The notes below the pieces were generated by a model, which did no database searches, was not told the origin of the DNA, and saw nothing but the letters and a program-made list of their open reading frames with translations. A stretch of DNA of 64,000 nt from Limnohabitans sp. T6-5. GTDB taxonomy: Bacteria > Pseudomonadota > Gammaproteobacteria > Burkholderiales > Burkholderiaceae_C. Shown here piece by piece: positions 25,714 through 33,243 of this stretch (its first letter is position 1; the number at the start of each line of letters is the position of its first letter). The translations under genes were made by a program, and so were the position numbers. The stretch covers positions 992,001 to 1,056,000 of the forward strand of contig NZ_NERV01000002.1 of the NCBI RefSeq assembly GCF_003063315.1. The letters run 5' to 3'.

Positions 25714-25943
25714 CACTCACTCCTTGTTTGTGCAATGGAGTGACTTTATTCACGCGGCCTTGTGATGAAAACGAATCAAATCAGATAAGAAATGGCTTAG
25801 ATGAGTTGGGAATATGGATAGATAGGGGTGGGCTGTCCGATTTGGACTGCGGTCAATCTGGGAGAAAGACTGATTGCAGCGAGAGCCATCGGTCGGAGGT
25901 ACTCTGCATGCGACTGCTTCTGGCCAATACCAGCCGGTGGCAG

Positions 25944-26846
25944 TTACGTCGGTGTGAATATGTAATCGTGTGGAGCAAATAGAATTGCCTGCGATTGAAG
26001 CCAGTCGCAAAAGAAATCAAGACGAAGGTTGTGCCGTGGACGGCGTTTTGCAACGTAATGCAAACCACTGTTGCTAAAACCAAACGGCGCTACCAAGCGA
26101 CCTGCGAGCATATCGTCGGCCACCAAATGCCTCGGCGCAACAGCAATGCCCAGACCCCCAACAGCTGCTTCAAGCGCAAAGTAGTAATGATCAAATGTGG
26201 GGCCAGGTCCCTGTGGGGTGGCGCACCCCATGGCAGTTGCCCACATTGACCAGGCATTTAGACGGCCCTTGGACTGCAGCAGCGTTTTCCCTTCTAAATC
26301 GAGTGGCGTTTTCAAGTCAGTACTGGCCGCGAGCGAAGGTGCCAAAACGGGGCCTAGCTGTTCAGGAAACAAGGGCAATATGTTCGGCATATTGGGTGTG
26401 AGCTCTTGGACTGCAATGACCAAATCCATTCGTTCTTGGTCAGGATCGTCAGCACGCTGGGTGGTTTGTAGCCGGATTTCAATGTCTGGATATTGCGCCT
26501 TGAAATCAAACAACCTGGGTATGAGCCACTTCACCATGAAGGTGCTGAAGCAGGCCACGTCTAGCGTGCCACAGTTGGTATCGCTTACGGCCTTTACCGC
26601 TGCTTCTATCTGGTCCAGTGCGGGCGATAGCGCCGACAGCAGTGTTTGAGCTGTCGGGGTGAGCATGGGCTTATTTTTTGAACCTTCGAACAGCTTCACA
26701 TTGAGGATGCGTTCCAGTTGCTGCACTTGGCGACTGATCGCCCCGGGTGTCACGGACAGTTCAAGGGCTGCAGCACTCATTCGGCCCAGGCGCGCAGCAG
26801 CTTCAAAGGCTCGCAAGGCATGTAGAGGAGGAAGTTGGCGTTTCAT
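25944..26846 (-). CDS. LysR-family regulator (GcvA-like)
   Basis: 300-residue LysR-type regulator. The N-terminal HTH reads LPPLHALRAFEAAARLGRMS then AAALELSVTPGAISRQVQQL, typical of the GcvA-like branch; the effector domain follows. It is divergent from a tautomerase gene with a 104-bp AT-rich spacer, so it likely controls that gene. Its codon use looks more AT-rich than the sulfur operons on both sides, which hints at separate acquisition. The effector is unknown. Confidence 0.87.
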   Translation of the reverse strand: MKRQLPPLHALRAFEAAARLGRMSAAALELSVTPGAISRQVQQLERILNVKLFEGSKNKPMLTPTAQTLLSALSPALDQIEAAVKAVSDTNCGTLDVACFSTFMVKWLIPRLFDFKAQYPDIEIRLQTTQRADDPDQERMDLVIAVQELTPNMPNILPLFPEQLGPVLAPSLAASTDLKTPLDLEGKTLLQSKGRLNAWSMWATAMGCATPQGPGPTFDHYYFALEAAVGGLGIAVAPRHLVADDMLAGRLVAPFGFSNSGLHYVAKRRPRHNLRLDFFCDWLQSQAILFAPHDYIFTPT

Positions 26847-26950
26847 GTATTTGAGTTTAAGTCACATAAAGATGGCGCATAAATCGCTTTTCTTTAGTGT
26901 TTTAGAACCACAAAATCCATCTTTCACAAAGCCAATTAAAGAAAGATCAC

Positions 26951-27358
26951 ATGCCATTTATTCGGACCAACCTACCCATAGACACCAGCCCAGAGAATCA
27001 GCGCTGCATTGTGCAAGGGATTCACGATGCATTGGTAGAAAGCATCGGCATGCCGCAGGATGAGCTGTTCAATATGGTGTCTCACTACGCTCCCGGCCAA
27101 TTTGCGTGTAGCCCTAACTTCAATGGCGTCGAAAGATCAGACCGTGTGGTGGTGATTGAAATCACCATGCGCCGTGGCCGAAGCGATGCCATGAAGCGCA
27201 ACTTATACGCAAGCATCTCCCGCAACCTTGAGGTCACTGCTGGGGTGAAACCGTCAGACATTTTCATCTTCATGCATGAAAACGATTACTCTGACTGGTC
27301 TGTAGGACATGGTGTATTTGCCATGGCACTGGTACAACAAGTCGGCTCACCAAAGTAA
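26951..27358 (+). CDS. Tautomerase-superfamily protein
   Basis: 135-residue member of the tautomerase (4-OT/MIF) superfamily. Proline 2 follows the initiator Met (MPFIRTNLP) and would be the catalytic N-terminal base once Met is removed. The chain is twice the length of 4-oxalocrotonate tautomerase and ends in the MHENDYSDWSVGHGVFAMA segment seen in longer members. AAAGAAAG precedes the ATG. It is divergent from a LysR gene and may isomerise or dehalogenate a small keto acid; the substrate is unknown. Confidence 0.83.
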   Translation: MPFIRTNLPIDTSPENQRCIVQGIHDALVESIGMPQDELFNMVSHYAPGQFACSPNFNGVERSDRVVVIEITMRRGRSDAMKRNLYASISRNLEVTAGVKPSDIFIFMHENDYSDWSVGHGVFAMALVQQVGSPK

Positions 27359-27516
27359 CTGGATTAGGTGCGCCAATGGGCTTCAAATCACAAAAGCCCT
27401 GTTCGCATATTTGTTGAATGTGCTGCATACCATTCTGTTTGCTTGAAGTGTTCCGCCCTGCGTTTGGATTGGTGTGCATATTTATAGGGTAGGTGTCGCA
27501 TCGCTGCGATGCCCAA

Positions 27517-27653
27517 CAGGCTGCTGAAATACTCACCGTTTCTGACGAGCAGCAACATGGCACACAACAACTTCTCTAGCGCGATGCTGGGTTACGGGGT
27601 CAAGACCACGAAGCTGAAGGAGGGCTTTCGGCGGGAGGTATTTCAGCAATCTG
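27517..27653. mobile_element. MITE-like element or insertion-sequence remnant
   Basis: CAGGCTGCTGAAATAC at 27517-27532 and GTATTTCAGCAATCTG at 27638-27653 are inverted termini matching at 14 of 16 positions, enclosing about 105 bp with no convincing transposase. Size and ends suit a MITE or the fused ends of a deleted IS. No clear target-site duplication is seen. Confidence 0.5.
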
Positions 27654-27658
27654 CTAGT

Positions 27659-27757
27659 GCTTGGTAGATCGGTTGTCCCGCACGGTGAGTGACTTGGTTT
27701 GGCAGCGTCATGTACGGTCATCAGCGCATGCAGCTGGGCTAGGAACGCATCGCTTTC
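27659..27757 (-). pseudogene. Internal fragment of a tauD-like gene
   Basis: The DNA aligns with 33331-33436 of the intact tauD (shared words include GATCGGTTGTCCC and CAGCGCAT), with an internal gap of about 17 bp and many substitutions. It has no open frame. It is a second, older tauD relic next to the one at 27977-28140. Confidence 0.55.
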
Positions 27758-27910
27758 TCAAAACCAGCAGACGTTCTGGTGCCAGTGAGCCCAGCGCACG
27801 CCAAGCCCCTTTGAACTCGTCAATTTGGGCAACCAGCGACAACACGTTGGGGGTGATCTGGAGGGTGTCTGTTTTGAACATAGCCGCAAATATCCATAAA
27901 TAGCCATAAA

Positions 27911-27936
27911 AAAACCCACGGCTTGCGCCGTGGGCC
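27911..27936 (-). terminator. Duplicate of the tauD terminator
   Basis: CCCACGGC-N4-GCCGTGGG with an A run on the left (a T run on the minus strand) is a near copy of the terminator at 33174-33203. It follows the truncated tauD tail at 27977-28140 in the same relation as the intact pair. Confidence 0.75.
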
Positions 27937-27976
27937 AAACGAACCCACCACGGTTCAGGAGACAACTGGTGTGCGA

Positions 27977-28140
27977 TCAGAACGCCTGATCAGCAGTGAA
28001 GGTGATGCGCTGCAGCTTGCGGTGCTGCGGGAAGTAGTCGCCCACGGCGTAGTGCTGGGTGGACCGGTTGTCCCACATGGCCAGGGTGTTGGGCTGCCAG
28101 CGCAGGCGGGCCGGACTTCGGGCTTTGTGATCAGCCCAGG
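27977..28140 (-). pseudogene. 3'-terminal fragment of tauD
   Basis: About 160 bp are roughly 90% identical by eye to the 3' end of the intact tauD (33244-34113). On the minus strand it encodes LRWQPNTLAMWDNRSTQHY, then AVGDYFPQHRKLQRITF, then TADQAF-stop, still including the metal-ligand His. The rest of the gene is absent; the defence-like cassette begins 80 bp to the right. With the terminator it forms a direct repeat of about 215 bp flanking the cassette. Confidence 0.85.
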
Positions 28141-28220
28141 CAGGGGTCTCAAGCAGGACATCTGAATCAGCTCAAAAAACGCAGTACATTCGCATAACAA
28201 GATCATCAAAATACAAAGCC

Positions 28221-28430
28221 ATGAAACGCCTGAAGGATGAGACTTTGTCTATCCGCACGTCAGCAGACATTAAACAGTTGGTGCAGCTGGCTGCGGCGCG
28301 GGAGCACCGTTCTGTCGCGTCCATGGTCGAGGTGTTGGTTTTGGCCTACGCGCAAAAGCACGGTTTAAAAGCCGATTCAAATGCACCAGTCAGCGCTGTG
28401 GAGCAGAAGAAGAAACATGAAACTGATTGA
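28221..28430 (+). CDS. Ribbon-helix-helix (CopG/Arc-like) DNA-binding protein
   Basis: 69-residue protein with an RHH pattern: beta strand ETLSIRTSADIK, helix QLVQLAAAREHRS, and helix VASMVEVLVLAYAQKHGL. Such proteins act as antitoxins or autoregulators. It is the first gene of the plus-strand cassette and overlaps the next small frame by 14 bases, so it may control the whole cassette. No strong ribosome binding site is visible. No toxin is adjacent. Confidence 0.72.
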   Translation: MKRLKDETLSIRTSADIKQLVQLAAAREHRSVASMVEVLVLAYAQKHGLKADSNAPVSAVEQKKKHETD

Positions 28431-28524
28431 CAACATCAACCGCTTGTTTGGCGATGACATCAAGAACAATGTGGAGCCAATCTTCAAGCAGCTTTCGCAT
28501 TCGACCGAAGTCAAGTGCCTCTGA
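28417..28524 (+). pseudogene. 35-codon stub, probable N-terminus of a PLD-like/SNF2 helicase
   Basis: The frame encodes MKLIDNINRLFGDDIK followed by unrelated-looking residues and a stop. The first 16 residues resemble, from memory, the start of phospholipase-D-like SNF2-type helicases found behind an RHH gene in restriction-like loci. It overlaps the RHH gene by 14 bases and ends 11 bp before the AlbA_2 gene. I read it as what is left after a large internal deletion; a small functional peptide is the alternative. Confidence 0.45.
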
Positions 28525-28535
28525 CAGGAACAGCC

Positions 28536-30200
28536 ATGGACCAAGCCGCGTTAAGTGCTTTGCTGGATGAACTCATGGCCACTTGGGAGAACGAGGTGGT
28601 CGAGTTCAAACAGGCGGGCAATGACTACGACACTGACAAGATCGGTGAATATTTCTCTGCCCTGGCCAACGAGGCCAACTTGCGTGGCGTGGACCGGGCT
28701 TGGCTGGTGTTTGGTGTCAGTAACAAAACCCGCAGTGTGGTGGGCTCCGATTACCGGCCACAGCCCGAGCGCTTGCAAAGCCTGAAGAGCCAGATTGCCG
28801 ACAGCACAGAACCCAGCGTCACCTTGCGCAACATCCATGTGTTGCAACACGCGGCTGGCCGAGTGGTGCTGATGGAGGTGCCGCCCGCACCCCGGGGCAT
28901 GCCGATTGCCTGGAAGGGGCACTACTACGCCCGTGCGGGTGAAAGCCGCACATCTTTGGGCTTGGACAAGCTCGATGAAATTCGCCAGCAAACGCTGCTG
29001 ACGGATTGGACGGCGCAGCTGGTGCCGGGTGCCACCTTGGCGCATTTGGATGAACTCGCTTTGCAATTGGCACGCAGCGCTTTTGCCCAAAAGTACGCCA
29101 ACCGTTTTTCTGCCGAAGAGGTGATGGCCTGGCCAGTGGCTGCATTTTTAGAGCGTGCGCACTTGTTGCGCGATGGCCAGATTACGCGGGGCACTTTGCT
29201 GTTGTTGGGCAAATCAACATCTGCGCATTTGCTTTCGCCACACCCCGCGCAACTGACTTGGAAGCTGGAAGGGCCAGAGCGTGCCTATGAGCATTTTGGC
29301 TTGCCGTTTTTGGTGGCCACCAGTGAGCTGTATCAGCGCATTCGTAACGTTCAAATTCGCATCCTGCCCGACAACGTCTTAATTCCGGTCGAGGTGTCCA
29401 AGTACGACAGGCGTGTGGTGCTGGAAGCTTTGCACAACTGCATTGCGCACCAGGACTACAGCCGCAGTGGCCGCATTGTGGTGACTGAAACCCCCGCCAC
29501 CTTGGTGTTTGAGAACGAGGGGCAGTTTTTTGATGGTCAGCCCGATGACTACATTGCGGGCAACAAAACGCCCCGGCGTTACCGCAACCCGTTTTTGGCC
29601 CAAGCCATGGCGGAGCTGAACATGATCGACACCATGGGCTACGGCATTCACTGGATGCACCGAGAGCAAGCCCGCCGCTACTTCCCCATGCCCGACTACG
29701 ACCTGAGCGAAGCAGGGGCGGTGCGCATGACGGTGTATGGCAGCGTGGTGGATTTGGCGTACAGCCGTCTCTTGATCCAGAAGACGGATTTGCCTTTGGC
29801 CGATGTGTTGGCCCTGGACCGTGTGCAGAAAAAGCTGCCCATTCCCACTGAAGCGGCCGACCGTCTGCGTAAATTTGGCTTGATTGAGGGGCGCAAGCCC
29901 AACCTTCATGTGGCCGCGCACATTGCCAAGGCCACGGGCAGCGTAGCTGCCTACCTCCGCACTCGCGGGCAGGACGACGCCTTCTACATCAAACAGATCA
30001 CCGACTACTTGGCGGTGAACGGCGAGGCCAATCGCGCCGACATCAACCAACTGCTGCTGGGCAAACTCAGCGATGCTTTGACCGATGGACAAAAGTACAC
30101 CAAGGTGAGCAATTTGCTGGGCAAGCTGCGCCGCCGGGGGGCGATTGTGAACGTGGGCTCGGACGCTGCACCGCGCTGGCAACTGACCCAAATGAATTAG
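28536..30200 (+). CDS. AlbA_2 (Schlafen-type) ATP-binding protein
   Basis: 554-residue protein. An N-terminal AlbA_2 domain (about 18-150) starts with ENEVVEFKQAGNDYDTDKIG and includes the GHYYARAGESR turn. A GHKL-like ATPase part (HATPase_c_4) around 290-390 has LEALHNCIAHQDY and NTMGYGI-like (seen as DTMGYGIHWM) motifs. A C-terminal winged-helix region follows. The ATG at 28536 follows AGGAA. Proteins of this type occur as regulators or effectors in restriction and defence islands. The frame after the TAG stays open for 27 more codons rich in RFA repeats, suggesting a lost C-terminal tail. Confidence 0.85.
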   Translation: MDQAALSALLDELMATWENEVVEFKQAGNDYDTDKIGEYFSALANEANLRGVDRAWLVFGVSNKTRSVVGSDYRPQPERLQSLKSQIADSTEPSVTLRNIHVLQHAAGRVVLMEVPPAPRGMPIAWKGHYYARAGESRTSLGLDKLDEIRQQTLLTDWTAQLVPGATLAHLDELALQLARSAFAQKYANRFSAEEVMAWPVAAFLERAHLLRDGQITRGTLLLLGKSTSAHLLSPHPAQLTWKLEGPERAYEHFGLPFLVATSELYQRIRNVQIRILPDNVLIPVEVSKYDRRVVLEALHNCIAHQDYSRSGRIVVTETPATLVFENEGQFFDGQPDDYIAGNKTPRRYRNPFLAQAMAELNMIDTMGYGIHWMHREQARRYFPMPDYDLSEAGAVRMTVYGSVVDLAYSRLLIQKTDLPLADVLALDRVQKKLPIPTEAADRLRKFGLIEGRKPNLHVAAHIAKATGSVAAYLRTRGQDDAFYIKQITDYLAVNGEANRADINQLLLGKLSDALTDGQKYTKVSNLLGKLRRRGAIVNVGSDAAPRWQLTQMN

Positions 30201-30333
30201 AGATTTGCAGACAAAAATGAGAGATTTGCCGAGAGATTTCCGACTATTTCCAATGAAATCAATGACTTATTTCGGTCAGCATGACTCTCATAAACATGTG
30301 ATTGAAGAGAATTTGCAGAGAAGAAAGTAACAC

Positions 30334-30399
30334 TTGTGGAGCCTAAAACAGCTTTTGGGCTCCACAAAACAGTTTGTGGCGTTTGCAGACTCCACAAAC
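30334..30399. repeat. Two nested inverted repeats sharing a TTGTGGAG word
   Basis: TTGTGGAGCC (30334-30343) pairs with GGCTCCACAA (30358-30367). GTTTGTGG (30372-30379) pairs with CCACAAAC (30392-30399). The four half-sites of one word alternate in orientation over 66 bp, just upstream of the stub and helicase genes. They could be an operator array or an RNA stem pair in the leader. Confidence 0.6.
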
Positions 30400-30421
30400 A
30401 CAGGCAAAAGGTCATCGCGCA

Positions 30422-30511
30422 ATGAAGATCAAGTTCAAAACCCCGGCCAACCAGTCGGCCACCGTGCTGGCGGTGGTGGACTGCTTTGTCGGCCGAATCC
30501 GGCTTCGATGA
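30422..30511 (+). pseudogene. 29-codon leader ORF, probable N-terminal stub of a type III restriction (Res) subunit
   Basis: The frame reads MKIKFKTPANQSATVLAVVD then CFVGRIRLR-stop. Type III Res helicase subunits typically begin like MKIKFK..YQ..AV.AVVDCF.GQP, so I read this as a Res N-terminus cut short; that comparison is from memory. Its TGA overlaps the ATG of the primase-helicase gene (ATGA at 30508-30511), which itself lacks a visible ribosome binding site. The stub therefore may act as a coupling leader. Confidence 0.5.
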
Positions 30512-32886
30512 CTGAAGATTCTGAACTTACGCACCTTCGGGCCGAAAATGCCCGCTTGGTCGTGTTGCTTGAAGCGCATGGCATTGAATGGCGGGCACCG
30601 CAGCCCGCCAAGTTGCCGATGCATGAATCCTCGACACTGTCCACCGCTGAAAAAGTTGCTCTTTTCCGTCGTCTTTTTCGCGGACGAACAGACGTGTACC
30701 CGGTTCGCTGGGAAGGCCAGAGTTCCGGCAGGTCTGGCTACACTCCAGCCTGTGCGAATGAGTGGCGCAGAGGCTTTTGCGAAAAACCTCGCATCAAGTG
30801 CAGCGAATGCAGTCAACGTGTGTTGATTCCAGTGGTTGATTCGGTCATCTATGGGCATCTGGCAGGCGAACACACGATTGGCATCTATCCATTGCTGGAA
30901 GACGACTGCTGCTATTTTTTGGCCGTTGACTTTGACGAGGCGGATTGGAGAGACGACGCACAAGCGTTCATGCGCTCCTGCGAAGAACTGGGCGTGTCAG
31001 CAGCCCTTGAAATTTCACGATCAGGCCAGGGCGCACATGCCTGGGTATTCTTTGAACATCGCGTTCCTGCACGCGATGCACGGCGTTTGGGCACAGCCCT
31101 CATCAGTCACACTTGCACACGAACCCGGCAACTGAAGCTCAACTCTTACGACCGACTGTTCCCCAATCAGGACACCATGCCCAAAGGTGGCTTTGGGAAT
31201 TTAATTGCCTTGCCACTGCAAAAGAAACCCCGAGAAAGTGGCTGTAGCGTTTTCGTGGATGCAAATCTGCAACCGTATCCAGATCAATGGCGGTTTCTGG
31301 CTTCTATACAGCCCATGGCAGTGCAAGACATTGAACCGACCATCTTACGCGCCACGGATGGCGGCCACCCCTTGGATGTGACCTTCATCGACGAAGAGGA
31401 TTTGGCAAGACCCTGGAAGCGACAGATGACATCAGACAAAAAGCTGACTGAGCATCTGCCCAAGTCGCTGAAGGTCACGCTGGCCAATCTGGTTTATTTT
31501 GAGAAGGCGCAACTTCCGCAAGCATTGGCCAATCGCTTGATCCGTCTGGCTGCTTTCCAGAATCCTGATTTCTACAAAGCACAGGCCATGCGCATGTCGG
31601 TTTGGGACAAGCCGCGTGTCATTGGCTGTGCCGAAAATTTTCCGCACCACATTGCATTGCCTCGCGGGTGCCTGGATGCGGCTCGGGGTCTTTTACGCGA
31701 CAACAACATCAGCTGTGATCTGCTGGACGAGCGCTTCAACGGAGAGTCCTTAAATGTTTCATTCCTGGGATCTTTACGGCTTGACCAAGAAGCCGCCGTT
31801 GCTGGCATGTTGCATCACGACACAGGCGTGCTGTGCGCTCCAACAGCCTTTGGCAAAACAGTCACCGCCGCCGCCATGATTTCGCGCCGAAGTGTCAACA
31901 CGCTGGTGTTGGTCCATCGAACTGAATTGCTCAAACAATGGAAAGAACGACTGCAGACATTTCTCGATGTTGAAAAAGGGATGATCGGCACCATGGGCGG
32001 CGGCAAGACGCAACTGAGCGGAAGAATCGATATCGCGGTGATGCAGTCAGTCTCCCGACATGGCGAGGTGAATCCTCTGGTAGAAAGCTACGGTCAGGTA
32101 ATCGTTGATGAATGCCACCATGTCGGTGCTGCGTCCTTCGACGCCATACTCAAGCGAACAAAAGCCAAATACATTCTGGGCTTGACAGCAACTCCGATTC
32201 GGCGCGATGGACAACAACCCATCATCTTCATGCAATGCGGGCCGATTCGGTACACAGCAGCAAAACCAACAAGTGGGCCGCATGACTTGAAAGTACTGCC
32301 CCACACCCGATTTGCACCCATTCATTTGCCAGCTGATGCGGGGATTCAGCAAGTTTTTCAACACTTGGTGACCGATCAAGCTCGCACACAAGCCATCGCA
32401 ACCGAAGTCTCGTCGGCGTATGCTCTGGGCCGCAAGGTATTGGTTCTGACCGAACGCACTGAACATCTGGAAGCAATCCAGGCGGCATTGCCTGACTCCT
32501 GCCCTGCGTTATTTGTCCTGCATGGCAAGATGCCAAAGAAGCAACGCGCTACGGTCATTTCAGAACTGAACGCTTTACCGCCCCATGCAGCTCGCGTCTT
32601 GCTGGCCACCGGTAAGCTGGTCGGCGAAGGTTTCGATCACCCACCACTGGATACCTTGTTGCTCGCCATGCCCATCTCGTGGAAAGGCACACTTGCACAA
32701 TATGCAGGGCGTTTGCACCGCGAACACGCCAACAAGTCCGATGTTCAAATCATCGATTTCGTGGACACGGGCCATCCGGCACTTTTGCGAATGTGGGACA
32801 AGCGGCAAATTGGCTACCGTGCCATGGGGTATCGGATGACTCAGGAAGTCACAAAGGACAGCTCGAAGAGCGAATCATTCGACTGA
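30508..32886 (+). CDS. Archaeo-eukaryotic-type primase fused to SF2 helicase (TOTE conflict-system type)
   Basis: 792 residues. A short coiled coil (HLRAENARLVVLLEAHG, about 9-25) is followed by four cysteines (82, 91, 98, 101) that may bind zinc. An AEP primase-like domain has the DxD pair in LAVDFDEADW (141-143) and the SGQGAHAW motif near 172-179. A C-terminal DEAD/DEAH-type helicase has APTAFGKT (Walker A, about 445), VDECHH (about 532), LTATP (558) and QYAGRLHR (about 730). This primase-helicase order is that of TOTE conflict-system proteins, thought to act against invading DNA. The ATG at 30508 overlaps the stop of the preceding stub. An earlier TTG in the same frame (30334) is less likely because it would include the inverted repeats. 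Confidence 0.82.
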   Translation: MTEDSELTHLRAENARLVVLLEAHGIEWRAPQPAKLPMHESSTLSTAEKVALFRRLFRGRTDVYPVRWEGQSSGRSGYTPACANEWRRGFCEKPRIKCSECSQRVLIPVVDSVIYGHLAGEHTIGIYPLLEDDCCYFLAVDFDEADWRDDAQAFMRSCEELGVSAALEISRSGQGAHAWVFFEHRVPARDARRLGTALISHTCTRTRQLKLNSYDRLFPNQDTMPKGGFGNLIALPLQKKPRESGCSVFVDANLQPYPDQWRFLASIQPMAVQDIEPTILRATDGGHPLDVTFIDEEDLARPWKRQMTSDKKLTEHLPKSLKVTLANLVYFEKAQLPQALANRLIRLAAFQNPDFYKAQAMRMSVWDKPRVIGCAENFPHHIALPRGCLDAARGLLRDNNISCDLLDERFNGESLNVSFLGSLRLDQEAAVAGMLHHDTGVLCAPTAFGKTVTAAAMISRRSVNTLVLVHRTELLKQWKERLQTFLDVEKGMIGTMGGGKTQLSGRIDIAVMQSVSRHGEVNPLVESYGQVIVDECHHVGAASFDAILKRTKAKYILGLTATPIRRDGQQPIIFMQCGPIRYTAAKPTSGPHDLKVLPHTRFAPIHLPADAGIQQVFQHLVTDQARTQAIATEVSSAYALGRKVLVLTERTEHLEAIQAALPDSCPALFVLHGKMPKKQRATVISELNALPPHAARVLLATGKLVGEGFDHPPLDTLLLAMPISWKGTLAQYAGRLHREHANKSDVQIIDFVDTGHPALLRMWDKRQIGYRAMGYRMTQEVTKDSSKSESFD

Positions 32887-32997
32887 GCACGACTGCACCG
32901 GTTTTTCCTGCAAATTCTCTAACAAAGTTTGGGGTGAACTGATTGATCCGGCCCAGTGAAGTCTTGAACGAAAGGCACGGTAAGTGTCTTGGGGTAA

Positions 32998-33070
32998 GAG
33001 CCCACCCCGTGGGCGATGGGCGTGGCACACGCCCCGAAAACCATTGCCCACAGGGGTGGACTCCTACAAG
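32998..33070. repeat. Inverted pair of REP-like elements (family 1)
   Basis: GAGCCCACCCCGTGGGCGAT (+) and on the minus strand GTAGGAGTCCACCCCTGTGG face each other, with an inner palindrome GGCGTG-GCA-CACGCC. The whole can fold as one long imperfect hairpin. It lies in the 357-bp gap between the helicase and tauD, which otherwise holds only the tauD terminator. Confidence 0.72.
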
Positions 33071-33173
33071 GATGAGGACAGCGGCATGATGGACATTCGC
33101 AAGAAAAAATTTAACCATCATGGTGCCCAATCAATAGGTCATCTGTCTCCCCACGGGATGCACTGCAAGCAAC

Positions 33174-33203
33174 CTCAAAAACCCACGGCTTTCGCCGTGG
33201 GCC
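33174..33203 (-). terminator. Rho-independent terminator of tauD
   Basis: CCCACGGC (33182-33189) and GCCGTGGG (33194-33201) form an 8-bp stem with a four-base loop, followed on the minus strand by a T run. It lies 40 bp after the tauD stop. Confidence 0.85.
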
Positions 33204-33243
33204 AAATGAACCCGCCAAGGTTCAGTCGACAAGGGGTATGCGA

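Noticed and set aside
25728..25982. Coding frame in the promoter region between the sulfonate operon and the LysR gene
   Set aside because: No ribosome binding site or recognisable sequence; the AT-rich region is better explained as promoter and operator DNA.
27533..27721. 62-codon minus-strand frame across the MITE-like element
   Set aside because: It crosses the inverted end and the tauD relic, so it is a chance frame over unrelated pieces.
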